Assembly (NCBI GenBank): GCA_004525335.1
Contig: SPCL01000110.1
Location: forward strand, 1-6,842
DNA length: 6,842 nucleotides
Source: Thermodesulfobacteriales bacterium
GTDB lineage: Bacteria > Desulfobacterota_D > UBA1144 > Nemesobacterales > UBA2774
Direction of reading: 5' to 3'
Shown here: positions 1 to 5,979 of the stretch, in pieces
Numbering within the stretch: position 1 is the first letter of the stretch
How the letters are laid out: the number at the start of each line of letters is the position of its first letter
Notes under the pieces: model-generated
What the model was told of the DNA's origin: nothing
What the model saw: the letters and a program-made list of their open reading frames with translations, nothing else
Databases searched by the model: none
Translations under genes and position numbers: made by a program

Positions 1-83
1 GCAATTTCCTTTACCGCTTGATGAAATTCTGTTTCACCCGGGTTTTTCGCGACAACTTCATCCATAAAGGTATTTAGTTCCAT
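1..83 (-). CDS. gdhA: NADP-type glutamate dehydrogenase, N-terminal fragment (runs off left edge)
   Basis: Only 27 complete codons are present, read leftwards from the ATG at 81-83. The peptide begins MELNTFMDEVVAKNPGETEF and continues HQAVKEI. The pattern (basic residue, x-P-x-x-T/E-E-F-x-Q-A-V-x-E-[IV]) is the conserved N-terminal helix of hexameric bacterial glutamate dehydrogenases, which interconvert glutamate and 2-oxoglutarate plus ammonium in the cytoplasm. An AAAGGA ribosome-binding site lies 6 bases before the ATG and supports this start. The gene follows msrB on the same strand with a 122-base gap, so it probably has its own promoter, although I could not find a convincing one. The catalytic domain lies outside the window, so the call rests on the N-terminal motif only, and cofactor preference is inferred from family resemblance. 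Confidence 0.8.
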   Translation of the reverse strand, partial: MELNTFMDEVVAKNPGETEFHQAVKEI

Positions 84-205
84 TATTTGTCCTTTTCTTA
101 GTTTTGGTTTTAGTAACTTTGGAGCGCGTCCTTGAATTTCAGATGAAAGAATTAAAAAAAGGCTGCTTAATTTTTTATTACAGGTGTTTTATGAAAGAAA
201 GGAGC

Positions 206-613
206 CTAGTCATTATCGTCTTCTTTCTCAAAGTCCAGTGCGCAAGAATTTATACAGTATCGAAGCCCGGTAGAGTTTGGCCCATCAGGAAATACATGGC
301 CCAAATGTGCGTCGCAGCTACTACAAAGGACTTCGGTCCTCATCATTCCAAGACTTCCGTCGGCCTCTGTAGATATATGTCCTTGGTTTGCAGGCTCCGT
401 GAAACTGGGCCAGCCTGTACCTGATTCGAACTTTTTATCTGATCTGAACAGTTCCTTTCCACAACCCACACACTTGTATACGCCTTGCTCTTTGTGGTCA
501 TTATACTGTCCGGTAAAGGGTCTTTCCGTTCCTTTTTGTCTAGTTACATAATGCTGCTCTTCAGTGAGGATTTCACGCCACTCTTCTTCAGTCTTTTTAA
601 CTTTCTCAGACAT
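206..613 (-). CDS. msrB: Peptide-methionine (R)-S-oxide reductase MsrB
   Basis: This 135-residue protein is a complete single-domain MsrB, which reduces the R-sulfoxide of oxidised methionine in proteins. There is no signal peptide, so it should be cytoplasmic. Visible family marks are the two zinc-binding CxxC pairs (C48/C51 and C97/C100), the SGTGWPSF substrate-site segment (64-71), the HLGHVFPDGP block (103-112) and the catalytic cysteine C120 in RYCINS. The usual resolving cysteine, found as SGCGWPSF in two-cysteine enzymes, is Thr66 here; a further cysteine, C124, sits four residues after the catalytic one. The ATG at 611-613 has a strong AAGGAGAT ribosome-binding site, and the length is normal for the family. 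It lies 126 bases downstream of the MFS exporter gene and 122 bases upstream of gdhA, all on one strand. Co-transcription is possible but not shown. Confidence 0.96.
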   Translation of the reverse strand: MSEKVKKTEEEWREILTEEQHYVTRQKGTERPFTGQYNDHKEQGVYKCVGCGKELFRSDKKFESGTGWPSFTEPANQGHISTEADGSLGMMRTEVLCSSCDAHLGHVFPDGPNSTGLRYCINSCALDFEKEDDND

Positions 614-630
614 GTTTATCTCCTTATGAG

Positions 631-643
631 AGTTTACTAAACT
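631..643. promoter_or_regulatory. Short palindrome just upstream of the msrB ribosome-binding site
   Basis: AGTTTA-C-TAAACT is a perfect 6-base inverted repeat around one central base. It ends about 18 bases before the msrB start codon, immediately 5' of the ribosome-binding site. The place suits an operator or a small mRNA hairpin, but at this size and AT content it could be chance. No clear promoter was found near it. Confidence 0.25.
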
Positions 644-739
644 AACACCGGTTTTCCATTAAAATATACAACAGTAATTAACCTATCAGAAATACGAGTT
701 GAAACCTAAAAAAGTTTTATACTTCCAAAAGAAGATACG

Positions 740-2308
740 CTATCCCGCTTTCCTTCTTTCAATTGAGAACCAGACTACAAAAGTACAAAACAGAACTAGT
801 CCCGAAGAGATAAGCATCATCAGTCTAAAACTGGCTAAAAAGGATAGATTAATTGCATTTTTTATATAAGTCTTAGTTTCATATTCAATGTTCTCCGGTA
901 TTTCAATGAGCAGTATCTTGATACGCTGATCGTCGATGGACTGTCTTACCTCCTGTTGGAGTTCCACAGAGTCAAGCTCAAAGTCCAGACTTTTATTAAA
1001 TGTAGATAATACAAATACTCCCATCACGGCAATTGCCAAAAGCCCTGCTATTCTACCAGCAGTGTTATTTATTCCGGATGCAACTCCTGACTCCTTAAGT
1101 TCGACAGATTCCATCACGGCAGTTGTGAGAGGGGGGATCAGGATAGCCATCCCTACTCCCAATACGGTAATAGCTGGGAAGAAAGTAGTCCAGTAGTTCC
1201 CGCCAATACCGGGCAGAGTAAACAGAAAAAAGCCGATAGAGGCCAATATTGTCCCCGCAATTAACGGCAGCTTAGCACCGTATTTTGCAACAAGCCCTCC
1301 TGCCCAGGGAGAGAATATAAAGAGAGCAAGCACAAGAGGAACAAAGGCAAGACCTGCGCTTGCAGCAGAGTAACCTTGTAACTGTATGAGATTAAAGGGA
1401 ATAAAGAATATCGCCCCGCTCCATGCAGCCCAGAACAATAACGTAATAAAATTTCCGCCACGAAAAGTCTTTGACTTAAAAAGATTAAGAGGCATCATAG
1501 GGGAAGATGTCCGACTCTCATGGAAAAGAAAACCTAATAAGCTAAGCCCCCCGACAATTAGAGGGATAATCACTTTGGGATGTCCAAAGCCAATATTGGC
1601 CGAGTCTATTAATCCAAACACTATGCAGCCTAAACCTAAAGTTACAAGTAACGATCCCAATAGATCGAGTTTGCCCTCTCCGCTGCCTTTCTTACTCTCG
1701 GGAATTCGGAAATAAAGAATTCCCAGAACAATTAACGCAAGGGGGACATTGATAAAAAAGACTAAGCGCCACGAATGGTTCTGAGCAAGCCATCCACCCA
1801 GAATAGGACCTAGTGTAGTTGTTATAGCTGTAAAGCCAGACCAGATTCCAATAGCTCTACCCCGGCGCTGATCACTAAAAGATATATTAACAATTGCGAG
1901 GCTCCCCGGTATTAGAAGCGCGCCTCCTGCCCCTTGAAAAGCTCTGGCAATAATAAGTTGACTTGTATTTGGGGAGAGACCGCACCATATTGAGGCTCCT
2001 GTAAACAGAACTATGCCCAGCGCAAAGATTCTCTTTCTTCCAAACTTATCTCCAAGTGAGCCTCCCAAAAGCATTAGCGACGACATAAAGAGAGCATACG
2101 CTTCCATTATCCACTGAACCTGTGGGATTGTCGCGTTAAGCTCGGATTGAAGCACCGGAATCACTACGTTCATAGCAGTACTATCTATAAAGGCCATACT
2201 AGAGCCGAGAATAGTTGCAAGTAATACCCATCTTCCAACCTTTGTGCTTACTGGAAAAATTGCTGAAGGGACATCAATATTATCGTGGGATAAAACTTTA
2301 TTCGTCAT
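740..2308 (-). CDS. DHA2-family (EmrB/QacA-like) MFS drug exporter, 14 membrane helices
   Basis: This 522-residue inner-membrane protein belongs to the 14-helix drug:proton antiporter family of the major facilitator superfamily. Family motifs appear in order: motif D1 in helix 1 (ID42STAMNVVIPVL), motif A in the loop after helix 2 (GGSLGDKFGRKR, 82-93), motif B in helix 4 (R122 in ARAFQGAGGALLIPG) and antiporter motif C in helix 5 (LGPILGGW, 166-173), followed by the typical WRLVFFINVP. The C-terminal half is hydrophobic throughout except for a polar loop at about 438-490 before the last helix. The ATG at 2306-2308 is preceded directly by an in-frame TAG, so no longer start exists; the ribosome-binding site (AGGT) is weak. 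EmrB-type exporters usually work with a HlyD-like adaptor and an outer-membrane channel. No adaptor is next to this gene, and the only channel sequence is a fragment upstream. Substrate is unknown. Confidence 0.93.
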   Translation of the reverse strand: MTNKVLSHDNIDVPSAIFPVSTKVGRWVLLATILGSSMAFIDSTAMNVVIPVLQSELNATIPQVQWIMEAYALFMSSLMLLGGSLGDKFGRKRIFALGIVLFTGASIWCGLSPNTSQLIIARAFQGAGGALLIPGSLAIVNISFSDQRRGRAIGIWSGFTAITTTLGPILGGWLAQNHSWRLVFFINVPLALIVLGILYFRIPESKKGSGEGKLDLLGSLLVTLGLGCIVFGLIDSANIGFGHPKVIIPLIVGGLSLLGFLFHESRTSSPMMPLNLFKSKTFRGGNFITLLFWAAWSGAIFFIPFNLIQLQGYSAASAGLAFVPLVLALFIFSPWAGGLVAKYGAKLPLIAGTILASIGFFLFTLPGIGGNYWTTFFPAITVLGVGMAILIPPLTTAVMESVELKESGVASGINNTAGRIAGLLAIAVMGVFVLSTFNKSLDFELDSVELQQEVRQSIDDQRIKILLIEIPENIEYETKTYIKNAINLSFLASFRLMMLISSGLVLFCTFVVWFSIERRKAG

Positions 2309-2544
2309 CTATATACCTATCAATTTACACTTACCGTATTTTATGTATATGGAATGCCAACTCTGCAGTGGACGTACAGGTAGCTTTATCCTACCCGAAT
2401 GAGAACAAGTTATCTCTTTTTATCTCAAGTATCTAGTCTAAGATAAACGCTTTTTTTAGATGGTGATTGGAGCTATTAAGGTGCAAGTAGAGAGAGCTTT
2501 ACATAGAATATGAAATTGTTAGTTACTTCCGCACTAGATTATTT
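2309..2544. other. Intergenic stretch upstream of the MFS exporter, no gene seen
   Basis: These 236 bases separate the exporter start from the channel fragment. On both strands I find only short open frames without ribosome-binding sites or recognisable peptides. The minus-strand frame running into the TAG just before the exporter ATG does not resemble the end of an EmrA-type adaptor. The exporter must be transcribed through here, but no -35/-10 pair with good spacing stood out. The lack of recognisable sequence fits a region where genes have been lost, though this is inference. Confidence 0.5.
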
Positions 2545-2688
2545 TCAAAAACTTGCCATCCCCCCTCCCGGTGCTTTGTAGAGTGAGATGAGGTTTATGA
2601 CAACATCCGTTTCACTTCTGAGAAGCTTGTCTACGACCTCAGTCTGAGTCGGTTCAGCATCAAGCACGGTTAGGAAATCGTCGAGCAT
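2545..2688 (-). pseudogene. C-terminal remnant of an OprM/NodT-type outer-membrane efflux channel
   Basis: This 47-codon frame (ATG at 2686-2688, TGA at 2545-2547) encodes a peptide beginning MLDDFLTVLDAE and ending NLISLYKAPGGGMASF. It carries the two hallmark C-terminal segments of RND/MFS-partner outer-membrane factors: [Y/F]LTxLDA and LYKALGGGW. The 24 residues between the DA of the first segment and the LYK of the second equal the number I recall for OprM, so the alignment needs no gaps. Intact members are about 450-500 residues, so more than 400 residues are missing from the 5' side. Conserved positions have also changed: DAER to DAEP, KALGGG to KAPGGG, GGGW to GGGM. There is no ribosome-binding site before the ATG, and an in-frame TGA lies at 2719-2721. 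It sits between an SDR gene and an EmrB-like exporter on the same strand, where an operon for tripartite efflux would carry its channel gene. A small translated protein is possible but less likely than a decayed remnant. Confidence 0.75.
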
Positions 2689-2839
2689 TTTACATGTTAA
2701 ATATGGGTTATGACTAAATCAGTTCCGCGTTCTCCCTCCATTTGCTTACTATTTGAGGAGATTCCGAATCTGATTGCAAGTCTCATTCCTAATTGACTCT
2801 GTGTTCCCTCAAGCGAGATAAGCTCTCCTTAGGAAATTA
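2689..2839. other. Gap between SDR gene and channel remnant, with an unattached Shine-Dalgarno-like site
   Basis: Read on the minus strand, a good AAGGAG (2825-2830) lies just after the SDR stop codon, but no ATG or GTG follows at the right distance. An open frame follows, with an ATC at 2817-2819 in the position where a start would be expected. Its first ATG is at 2784-2786, giving a 29-codon peptide that ends at 2697. I do not recognise this peptide, and it does not resemble an outer-membrane channel. It may be the ruined 5' end of the lost gene, or chance. Confidence 0.35.
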
Positions 2840-3709
2840 CTAATATTTATATTCGTGATATAACTTACCCCGATACGTACCAAACAGTCTGGAGAAAACC
2901 TTGTTAGACAAAAGCTTTACAATTAAATCTCCAATATGGGGCGAGATTGAATCAGCAAGAAGTAACAACCTTGGCTGAAATGGAACGATTATTCTCGCTT
3001 GATTATAGTAGACGCCGTTAACAACAGCCTTCGCAACCAATTCAACAGATATGGGAGTCATCCCTCTAAAAGGCGGGGGCATATCCTCGGGTCTAACGTG
3101 CTCTAGAAGGGAGGTTTGTGTTAAAGTGGGATGAATAATCGAGACATTGATTTCACTTCCGGAGAGTTCTTGTCTTAATGAATCGGTGAATGCCGAAATG
3201 GCGTGCATTGCTGAGGAATATCCTCCGAAATGAGGAAACGCTTTCTTCCCTACAACAGATGACATATTCATTATATGACCTGAAGCCTGCTTTTGCATTA
3301 CAGGCAGAACTTCCTTAGTAGTGTAAACGGTTCCGAAGTAGTCGACATCCATAATCTTCTTTACATTTTCAATAAAGTTTTCATCCTCTACACGACCAAC
3401 ATATGAACTCCCGGCATTATTAAAGAGAACATCAATTCTGCCGAATTCTGATAAAACCGTTTTTACCATTTGGTGAACCTGACCAGCATCCGATACGTCT
3501 GTAGGCACAACCAAAACATTAGGGTTAAAACATCTGATCTCATCCGCCACTCCTCCTAGCTTGTCGGCAGGGCGGGAAACTAAGACTGTTTTTGCTCCTT
3601 CCCGAGCGAACTCAAGTGCCGTGGTCCGGCCGATACCACTTGAAGCCCCCGTAATTATGACAACCTTATCCTTAAAATTGCTTTTTTTAGCTTCCTTGCA
3701 TTTGATCAA
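2840..3709 (-). CDS. Classical short-chain dehydrogenase/reductase-like protein with altered catalytic residues
   Basis: This 289-residue protein has the classical SDR Rossmann fold. The nucleotide-binding TGASSGIG is at 20-27, a PTDVSD segment follows strand 4 (69-74), NNAG is at 97-100, and the active-site region has S151 and Y164. SDRs normally use Asn-Ser-Tyr-Lys. Here the Asn position is Asp123 (MDVDYFGT where families have VN) and the YxxxK lysine is Met168 (YSSAM). Each change is explained by one base (AAC to GAC, AAG to ATG). The rest is intact without frameshift, including a C-terminal stretch around 245-280 common in membrane-near SDRs. The start chosen is TTG at 3707-3709, overlapping the end of the MarR gene by 23 bases. 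No clear ribosome-binding site precedes it, so translational coupling is likely. The conserved fold begins at about residue 12, so the true start cannot lie much further downstream. The substrate is unknown, and it may lack normal dehydrogenase activity. Confidence 0.88.
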   Translation of the reverse strand: MIKCKEAKKSNFKDKVVIITGASSGIGRTTALEFAREGAKTVLVSRPADKLGGVADEIRCFNPNVLVVPTDVSDAGQVHQMVKTVLSEFGRIDVLFNNAGSSYVGRVEDENFIENVKKIMDVDYFGTVYTTKEVLPVMQKQASGHIMNMSSVVGKKAFPHFGGYSSAMHAISAFTDSLRQELSGSEINVSIIHPTLTQTSLLEHVRPEDMPPPFRGMTPISVELVAKAVVNGVYYNQARIIVPFQPRLLLLADSISPHIGDLIVKLLSNKVFSRLFGTYRGKLYHEYKY

Positions 3710-4160
3710 TGAGGTTAGAGATCTTAGAGATCATTGAACTCCAATTCTGTGATCCCATTTTCATTTTTACATCTTGCTGAGCCTTCTTCCATAGAGGATA
3801 AGCTTCTTGAAGTTTCTCTTTCCCGGCATCAGTTAATTTCACTATACGTGTCCTGCGGTCATCTCCAAGCTCTACTTTTATAAACCCGCTTTTCTCCATT
3901 GGCCGCAAATTTCTCCCAAGCGTAGTGCGGTCAGTCACCATAATCTCAGCCATGTGGGTTACCGTAATAGGACTATATGCGAATGCACTTGCAAGCAAAG
4001 TAAACTGAGTTCCACGCAGTCCGATTGATCTCATAGAATCATCAAAATACTGGGTGACAATTCTTGATGCCTTCCGCAAATTAAAGCAGGTACACTGCCC
4101 GCACTCTGCAAATGCCTTTAAATCTATTTGAGGTTTTGGGTCTTTTATCTTTCCTTTCAT
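3687..4160 (-). CDS. MarR-family winged-helix regulator with an N-terminal CxxCxC cluster
   Basis: This is a 157-residue protein when read from the ATG at 4158-4160. The open frame reaches a GTG at 4215-4217 (176 residues), but a near-consensus promoter covers that GTG, so the transcript should begin near 4200 and the shorter form is preferred. The winged helix spans about residues 66-105, with TVTHMAEIM, the recognition segment DRTTLGRNLRPMEKSGFI and the wing DDRRTR. Dimerisation helices flank it. Three cysteines near the N-terminus (C20, C23, C25, as CGQCTC, followed by FNLRKASR) form a pattern also seen in a MarR subgroup and could sense oxidants or metal; this role is inference. MarR proteins usually repress their own and neighbouring efflux or detoxification genes. 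Here the gene overlaps the SDR gene downstream, with the exporter beyond it, and is divergent from coaBC. The ribosome-binding site before 4160 is weak (AGAG). Confidence 0.92.
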   Translation of the reverse strand: MKGKIKDPKPQIDLKAFAECGQCTCFNLRKASRIVTQYFDDSMRSIGLRGTQFTLLASAFAYSPITVTHMAEIMVTDRTTLGRNLRPMEKSGFIKVELGDDRRTRIVKLTDAGKEKLQEAYPLWKKAQQDVKMKMGSQNWSSMISKISNLIDQMQGS

Positions 4161-4173
4161 TTTGTTTTCTCTG

Positions 4174-4183
4174 ATACTAGTAT
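4174..4183. promoter_or_regulatory. Candidate operator palindrome in the MarR gene leader
   Basis: ATACTAGTAT is a perfect 10-base palindrome lying between the predicted transcription start (near 4200) and the preferred ATG of the MarR gene. The half ATACT also occurs in the -10 box (TATACT) and beside the -35 box (AATACTTGAC). MarR proteins commonly bind such palindromes near their own promoters, so self-repression is plausible. A 10-base palindrome in AT-rich sequence is not proof. Confidence 0.35.
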
Positions 4184-4206
4184 TTTTATTGTTAAATCTA
4201 TTTACG

Positions 4207-4235
4207 AGTATATGCACCTATTATCTTTTTGTCAA
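4207..4235 (-). promoter_or_regulatory. Sigma70-type promoter for the MarR-SDR transcript
   Basis: On the minus strand TTGACA (4230-4235, full consensus) and TATACT (4207-4212, one mismatch) are separated by exactly 17 bases. Transcription should start near 4200, about 40 bases before the ATG at 4160. The GTG at 4215-4217 lies inside the spacer, which argues against its use as the start codon. Confidence 0.75.
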
Positions 4236-4274
4236 GTATTGTTTTCAAGATCAGTAAAATCATTTTAATTCCGT

Positions 4275-4302
4275 TTGCCAATTTGGTCTTATTTCCTATA
4301 CT
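4275..4302 (+). promoter_or_regulatory. Sigma70-type promoter for coaBC
   Basis: TTGCCA (4275-4280) and TATACT (4297-4302) are 16 bases apart, each one mismatch from consensus. The predicted start near 4309 leaves a leader of about 17 bases before the coaBC ATG. It diverges from the MarR promoter, with about 40 bases between the two -35 boxes. Confidence 0.6.
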
Positions 4303-4325
4303 ATTGAGACAGAGAGAGAATAAAA

Positions 4326-5534
4326 ATGCATATTATGAAAGAAAAAAATATAATAGTTGGAGTCACTGGCGGGATAGCGGCCTATAAATCCTGCGAGCTT
4401 GTAAGGGGACTAATCAAAAAAGATGTCTCTGTACAAGTAGTTATGACTAAGAATGCCACAGAGTTTATTACCCCTCTTACACTTCAAACATTGTCCGGCA
4501 ATAAAGTAGCTATTAATACATTTGATCTTGAGTGGGAATCAGAAATAGGCCACATAACTCTTGCCGATAATGCAGACCTTATAGTGATTGCCCCTGCTAC
4601 TGCCAACTTTATTGGAAAGCTTGCCTCTGGAATTGCAGATAGTCTTCTCTCTACAATTGTTCTGGCAACCAAGGCGCCAATCGTACTGTGCCCTGCCATG
4701 AATGTAAACATGTATGAAAACCCGGCGGTTCAGGAAAACATAGCAAAATTAAGAGAGCGCGGATTTATCATTATGGAACCTGAAGAAGGCAATCTCGCGT
4801 GCGGATGGGAAGGAAAGGGTCGCCTGCCTGAGATTGAGGTTATCCTGGGAGAGATTGAAAAAACTCTAACGCCTGACGATATGAGCAAGGAAAAGGTACT
4901 TGTGACAGCCGGCGCCACAAGAGAATTTATCGATTCGGTTAGATATATCTCCAATCCCTCTAGTGGCAAGATGGGTTATGCTCTTGCAAGAGAAGCGTTA
5001 AATAGGGGCGCAGAGGTAGTACTAATTTCGGGGAAATCAAGCTTATGTCCTATTCCCGGTGTTAAGACGATAAACATAGAAAGCTCAGATGAAATGTATA
5101 AATCTGTCATGGAGCATCTTGATTGGTCCACTGTTGTAATTAAAGCTGCCGCAGTGGGTGACTATACTCCGACAAAGCTGCATAATGGGAAAATCAAAAA
5201 AGACGACAAAAATAAAATATTAGAACTTAAACGCACCAAGGATATTCTCCATGATATTGGAAAGAAGAAAAATGGCAGGATTGTTATAGGTTTTGCCGCG
5301 GAGACGGATAATTTAATTAAGAATGCCAAAGAAAAGTTAAAAAAGAAAAATGTAGATCTAATTGTTGCTAATGATGTGTCTCAGTCTGGTGCCGGATTTG
5401 AAGAGGACACAAATATAGCCCACCTCATATATGGCAATAGCGTTGAAGAACTCCCACTCATGCCAAAGTCGCTATTAGCCCGGAAAATATTCGACAAGAT
5501 TTCAGATATTAAAAAGGATCAAAAAAACAACTGA
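4326..5534 (+). CDS. coaBC: Bifunctional phosphopantothenoylcysteine decarboxylase / phosphopantothenate-cysteine ligase
   Basis: This 402-residue two-domain enzyme (Dfp) makes 4'-phosphopantetheine for coenzyme A. The C-terminal domain joins cysteine to 4'-phosphopantothenate using CTP, and the N-terminal flavoprotein domain decarboxylates the product. CoaC domain marks (about 1-185) are GVTGGIAAYK (12-21), catalytic H76 in GHITLA, the PAMN motif with N126 followed by M129, and C159 in the flexible flap ACGWEGKGRLPE. CoaB domain marks (about 188-395) are TAGATREFIDSVRYI (194-208), N210 in ISNPSSGKMG, AAAVGDYTP (274-282) and K289 in GKIKK. All known key residues are present and the length is typical, so it should be functional. 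The start is ATG 4326 behind a GA-rich GAGAGAG ribosome-binding sequence; ATG 4335 is also possible. It is transcribed away from the MarR gene and towards the HU gene. Confidence 0.97.
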   Translation: MHIMKEKNIIVGVTGGIAAYKSCELVRGLIKKDVSVQVVMTKNATEFITPLTLQTLSGNKVAINTFDLEWESEIGHITLADNADLIVIAPATANFIGKLASGIADSLLSTIVLATKAPIVLCPAMNVNMYENPAVQENIAKLRERGFIIMEPEEGNLACGWEGKGRLPEIEVILGEIEKTLTPDDMSKEKVLVTAGATREFIDSVRYISNPSSGKMGYALAREALNRGAEVVLISGKSSLCPIPGVKTINIESSDEMYKSVMEHLDWSTVVIKAAAVGDYTPTKLHNGKIKKDDKNKILELKRTKDILHDIGKKKNGRIVIGFAAETDNLIKNAKEKLKKKNVDLIVANDVSQSGAGFEEDTNIAHLIYGNSVEELPLMPKSLLARKIFDKISDIKKDQKNN

Positions 5535-5539
5535 CGTAA

Positions 5540-5562
5540 AATCTCTTTATAAAATAGAGATT
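5540..5562. terminator. Hairpin between the converging coaBC and HU genes, possible terminator
   Basis: AATCTCT and AGAGATT form a perfect 7-base stem with a 9-base loop, starting 6 bases after the coaBC stop. Downstream on the plus strand there is no T run. On the minus strand TT follows the stem, extending its terminal TT to four T. The stem is AT-rich and short, so it is at best a weak terminator, though the position between two converging genes is suitable. Confidence 0.4.
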
Positions 5563-5685
5563 CCAAATTGTTCGGCAATACTTAATTACTTTTTGAGCAT
5601 ACCAATTTTATAACCTTGTCCTGGAATATTCAGATCCGCTGCAAGATTTGCATAAGAACTTAAGAATAGAATGCTAGGAGACCTC

Positions 5686-5979
5686 TTAGCCTACAACAGC
5701 GTCTTTACAGGCCTTGGCAACCCTGAATTTTACTACCTTCTTGGCGGCAATTTTAATTGTCTCACCAGTTGCAGGGTTTCTTCCCATTCTAGCTTTACGT
5801 CTATCTAAAACTAATTTGCCAATACCGGGAATTGTGAACTGCTTGTTCTTCTTTGCCTCTTTGTAGGCAACAGCAGCTATCTCATCAAGGATTTCAGTAG
5901 CCGCTTTTTTTGTAATTCCTGCTTTCTCCGCTATGTGGGTAGAAAGCTGTGACTTCGTCATGGGTTTAGTAGGTGCCAT
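5686..5979 (-). CDS. HU/IHF-family nucleoid DNA-binding protein
   Basis: This 97-residue basic protein is a full-length HU-fold histone-like protein, which binds and bends DNA as a dimer. The N-terminal helix pair covers about 8-46 (MTKSQLSTHIAEKAGITKKAA), followed by FTIPGIGKLVL (48-58) at the start of the beta sheet. The arm carries the family signature RMGRNPATGE (64-73), whose N68-P69 turn inserts into the DNA minor groove. The end, KKVVKFRVAKACKD, is the usual closing strand and helix. A short Lys/Pro-containing extension precedes the core, as in many non-enterobacterial HU proteins. The start ATG (5977-5979) has a TAGGAG ribosome-binding site 6 bases upstream. It is probably a single-gene transcript with its own promoter, converging on coaBC. 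Whether it behaves as HU or as an IHF-like subunit cannot be told from sequence; the homodimeric HU role is more likely. Confidence 0.95.
   Translation of the reverse strand: MAPTKPMTKSQLSTHIAEKAGITKKAATEILDEIAAVAYKEAKKNKQFTIPGIGKLVLDRRKARMGRNPATGETIKIAAKKVVKFRVAKACKDAVVG

Noticed and set aside
151..180. AT-rich inverted sequence downstream of msrB resembling a terminator hairpin
   Set aside because: The possible stem is made only of A-T pairs (AATTAA/TTAATT or A/T runs) with no GC core, so it is more likely low-complexity sequence than a terminator.
104..424. Plus-strand open frame of 106 codons
   Set aside because: It lies mostly antisense to msrB, whose family motifs are clear, and the peptide has no recognisable features or ribosome-binding site.
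936..1715. Plus-strand and alternative-frame open frames inside the exporter gene
   Set aside because: They are opposite-strand or frame-shifted readings of the MFS gene, which has all its family motifs in one uninterrupted frame.
2309..2430. Possible C-terminal remnant of an EmrA-type adaptor just before the exporter
   Set aside because: The minus-strand frame ending at the TAG before the exporter ATG was read and does not show the conserved adaptor C-terminal pattern; any likeness was too weak to claim.
5671..5689. Inverted repeat CTAGGAG/CTCTTAG at the end of the HU gene
   Set aside because: The arms have one G-T wobble and only a two-base loop, and the repeat overlaps the stop codon without a following T run, so terminator function is not supported.
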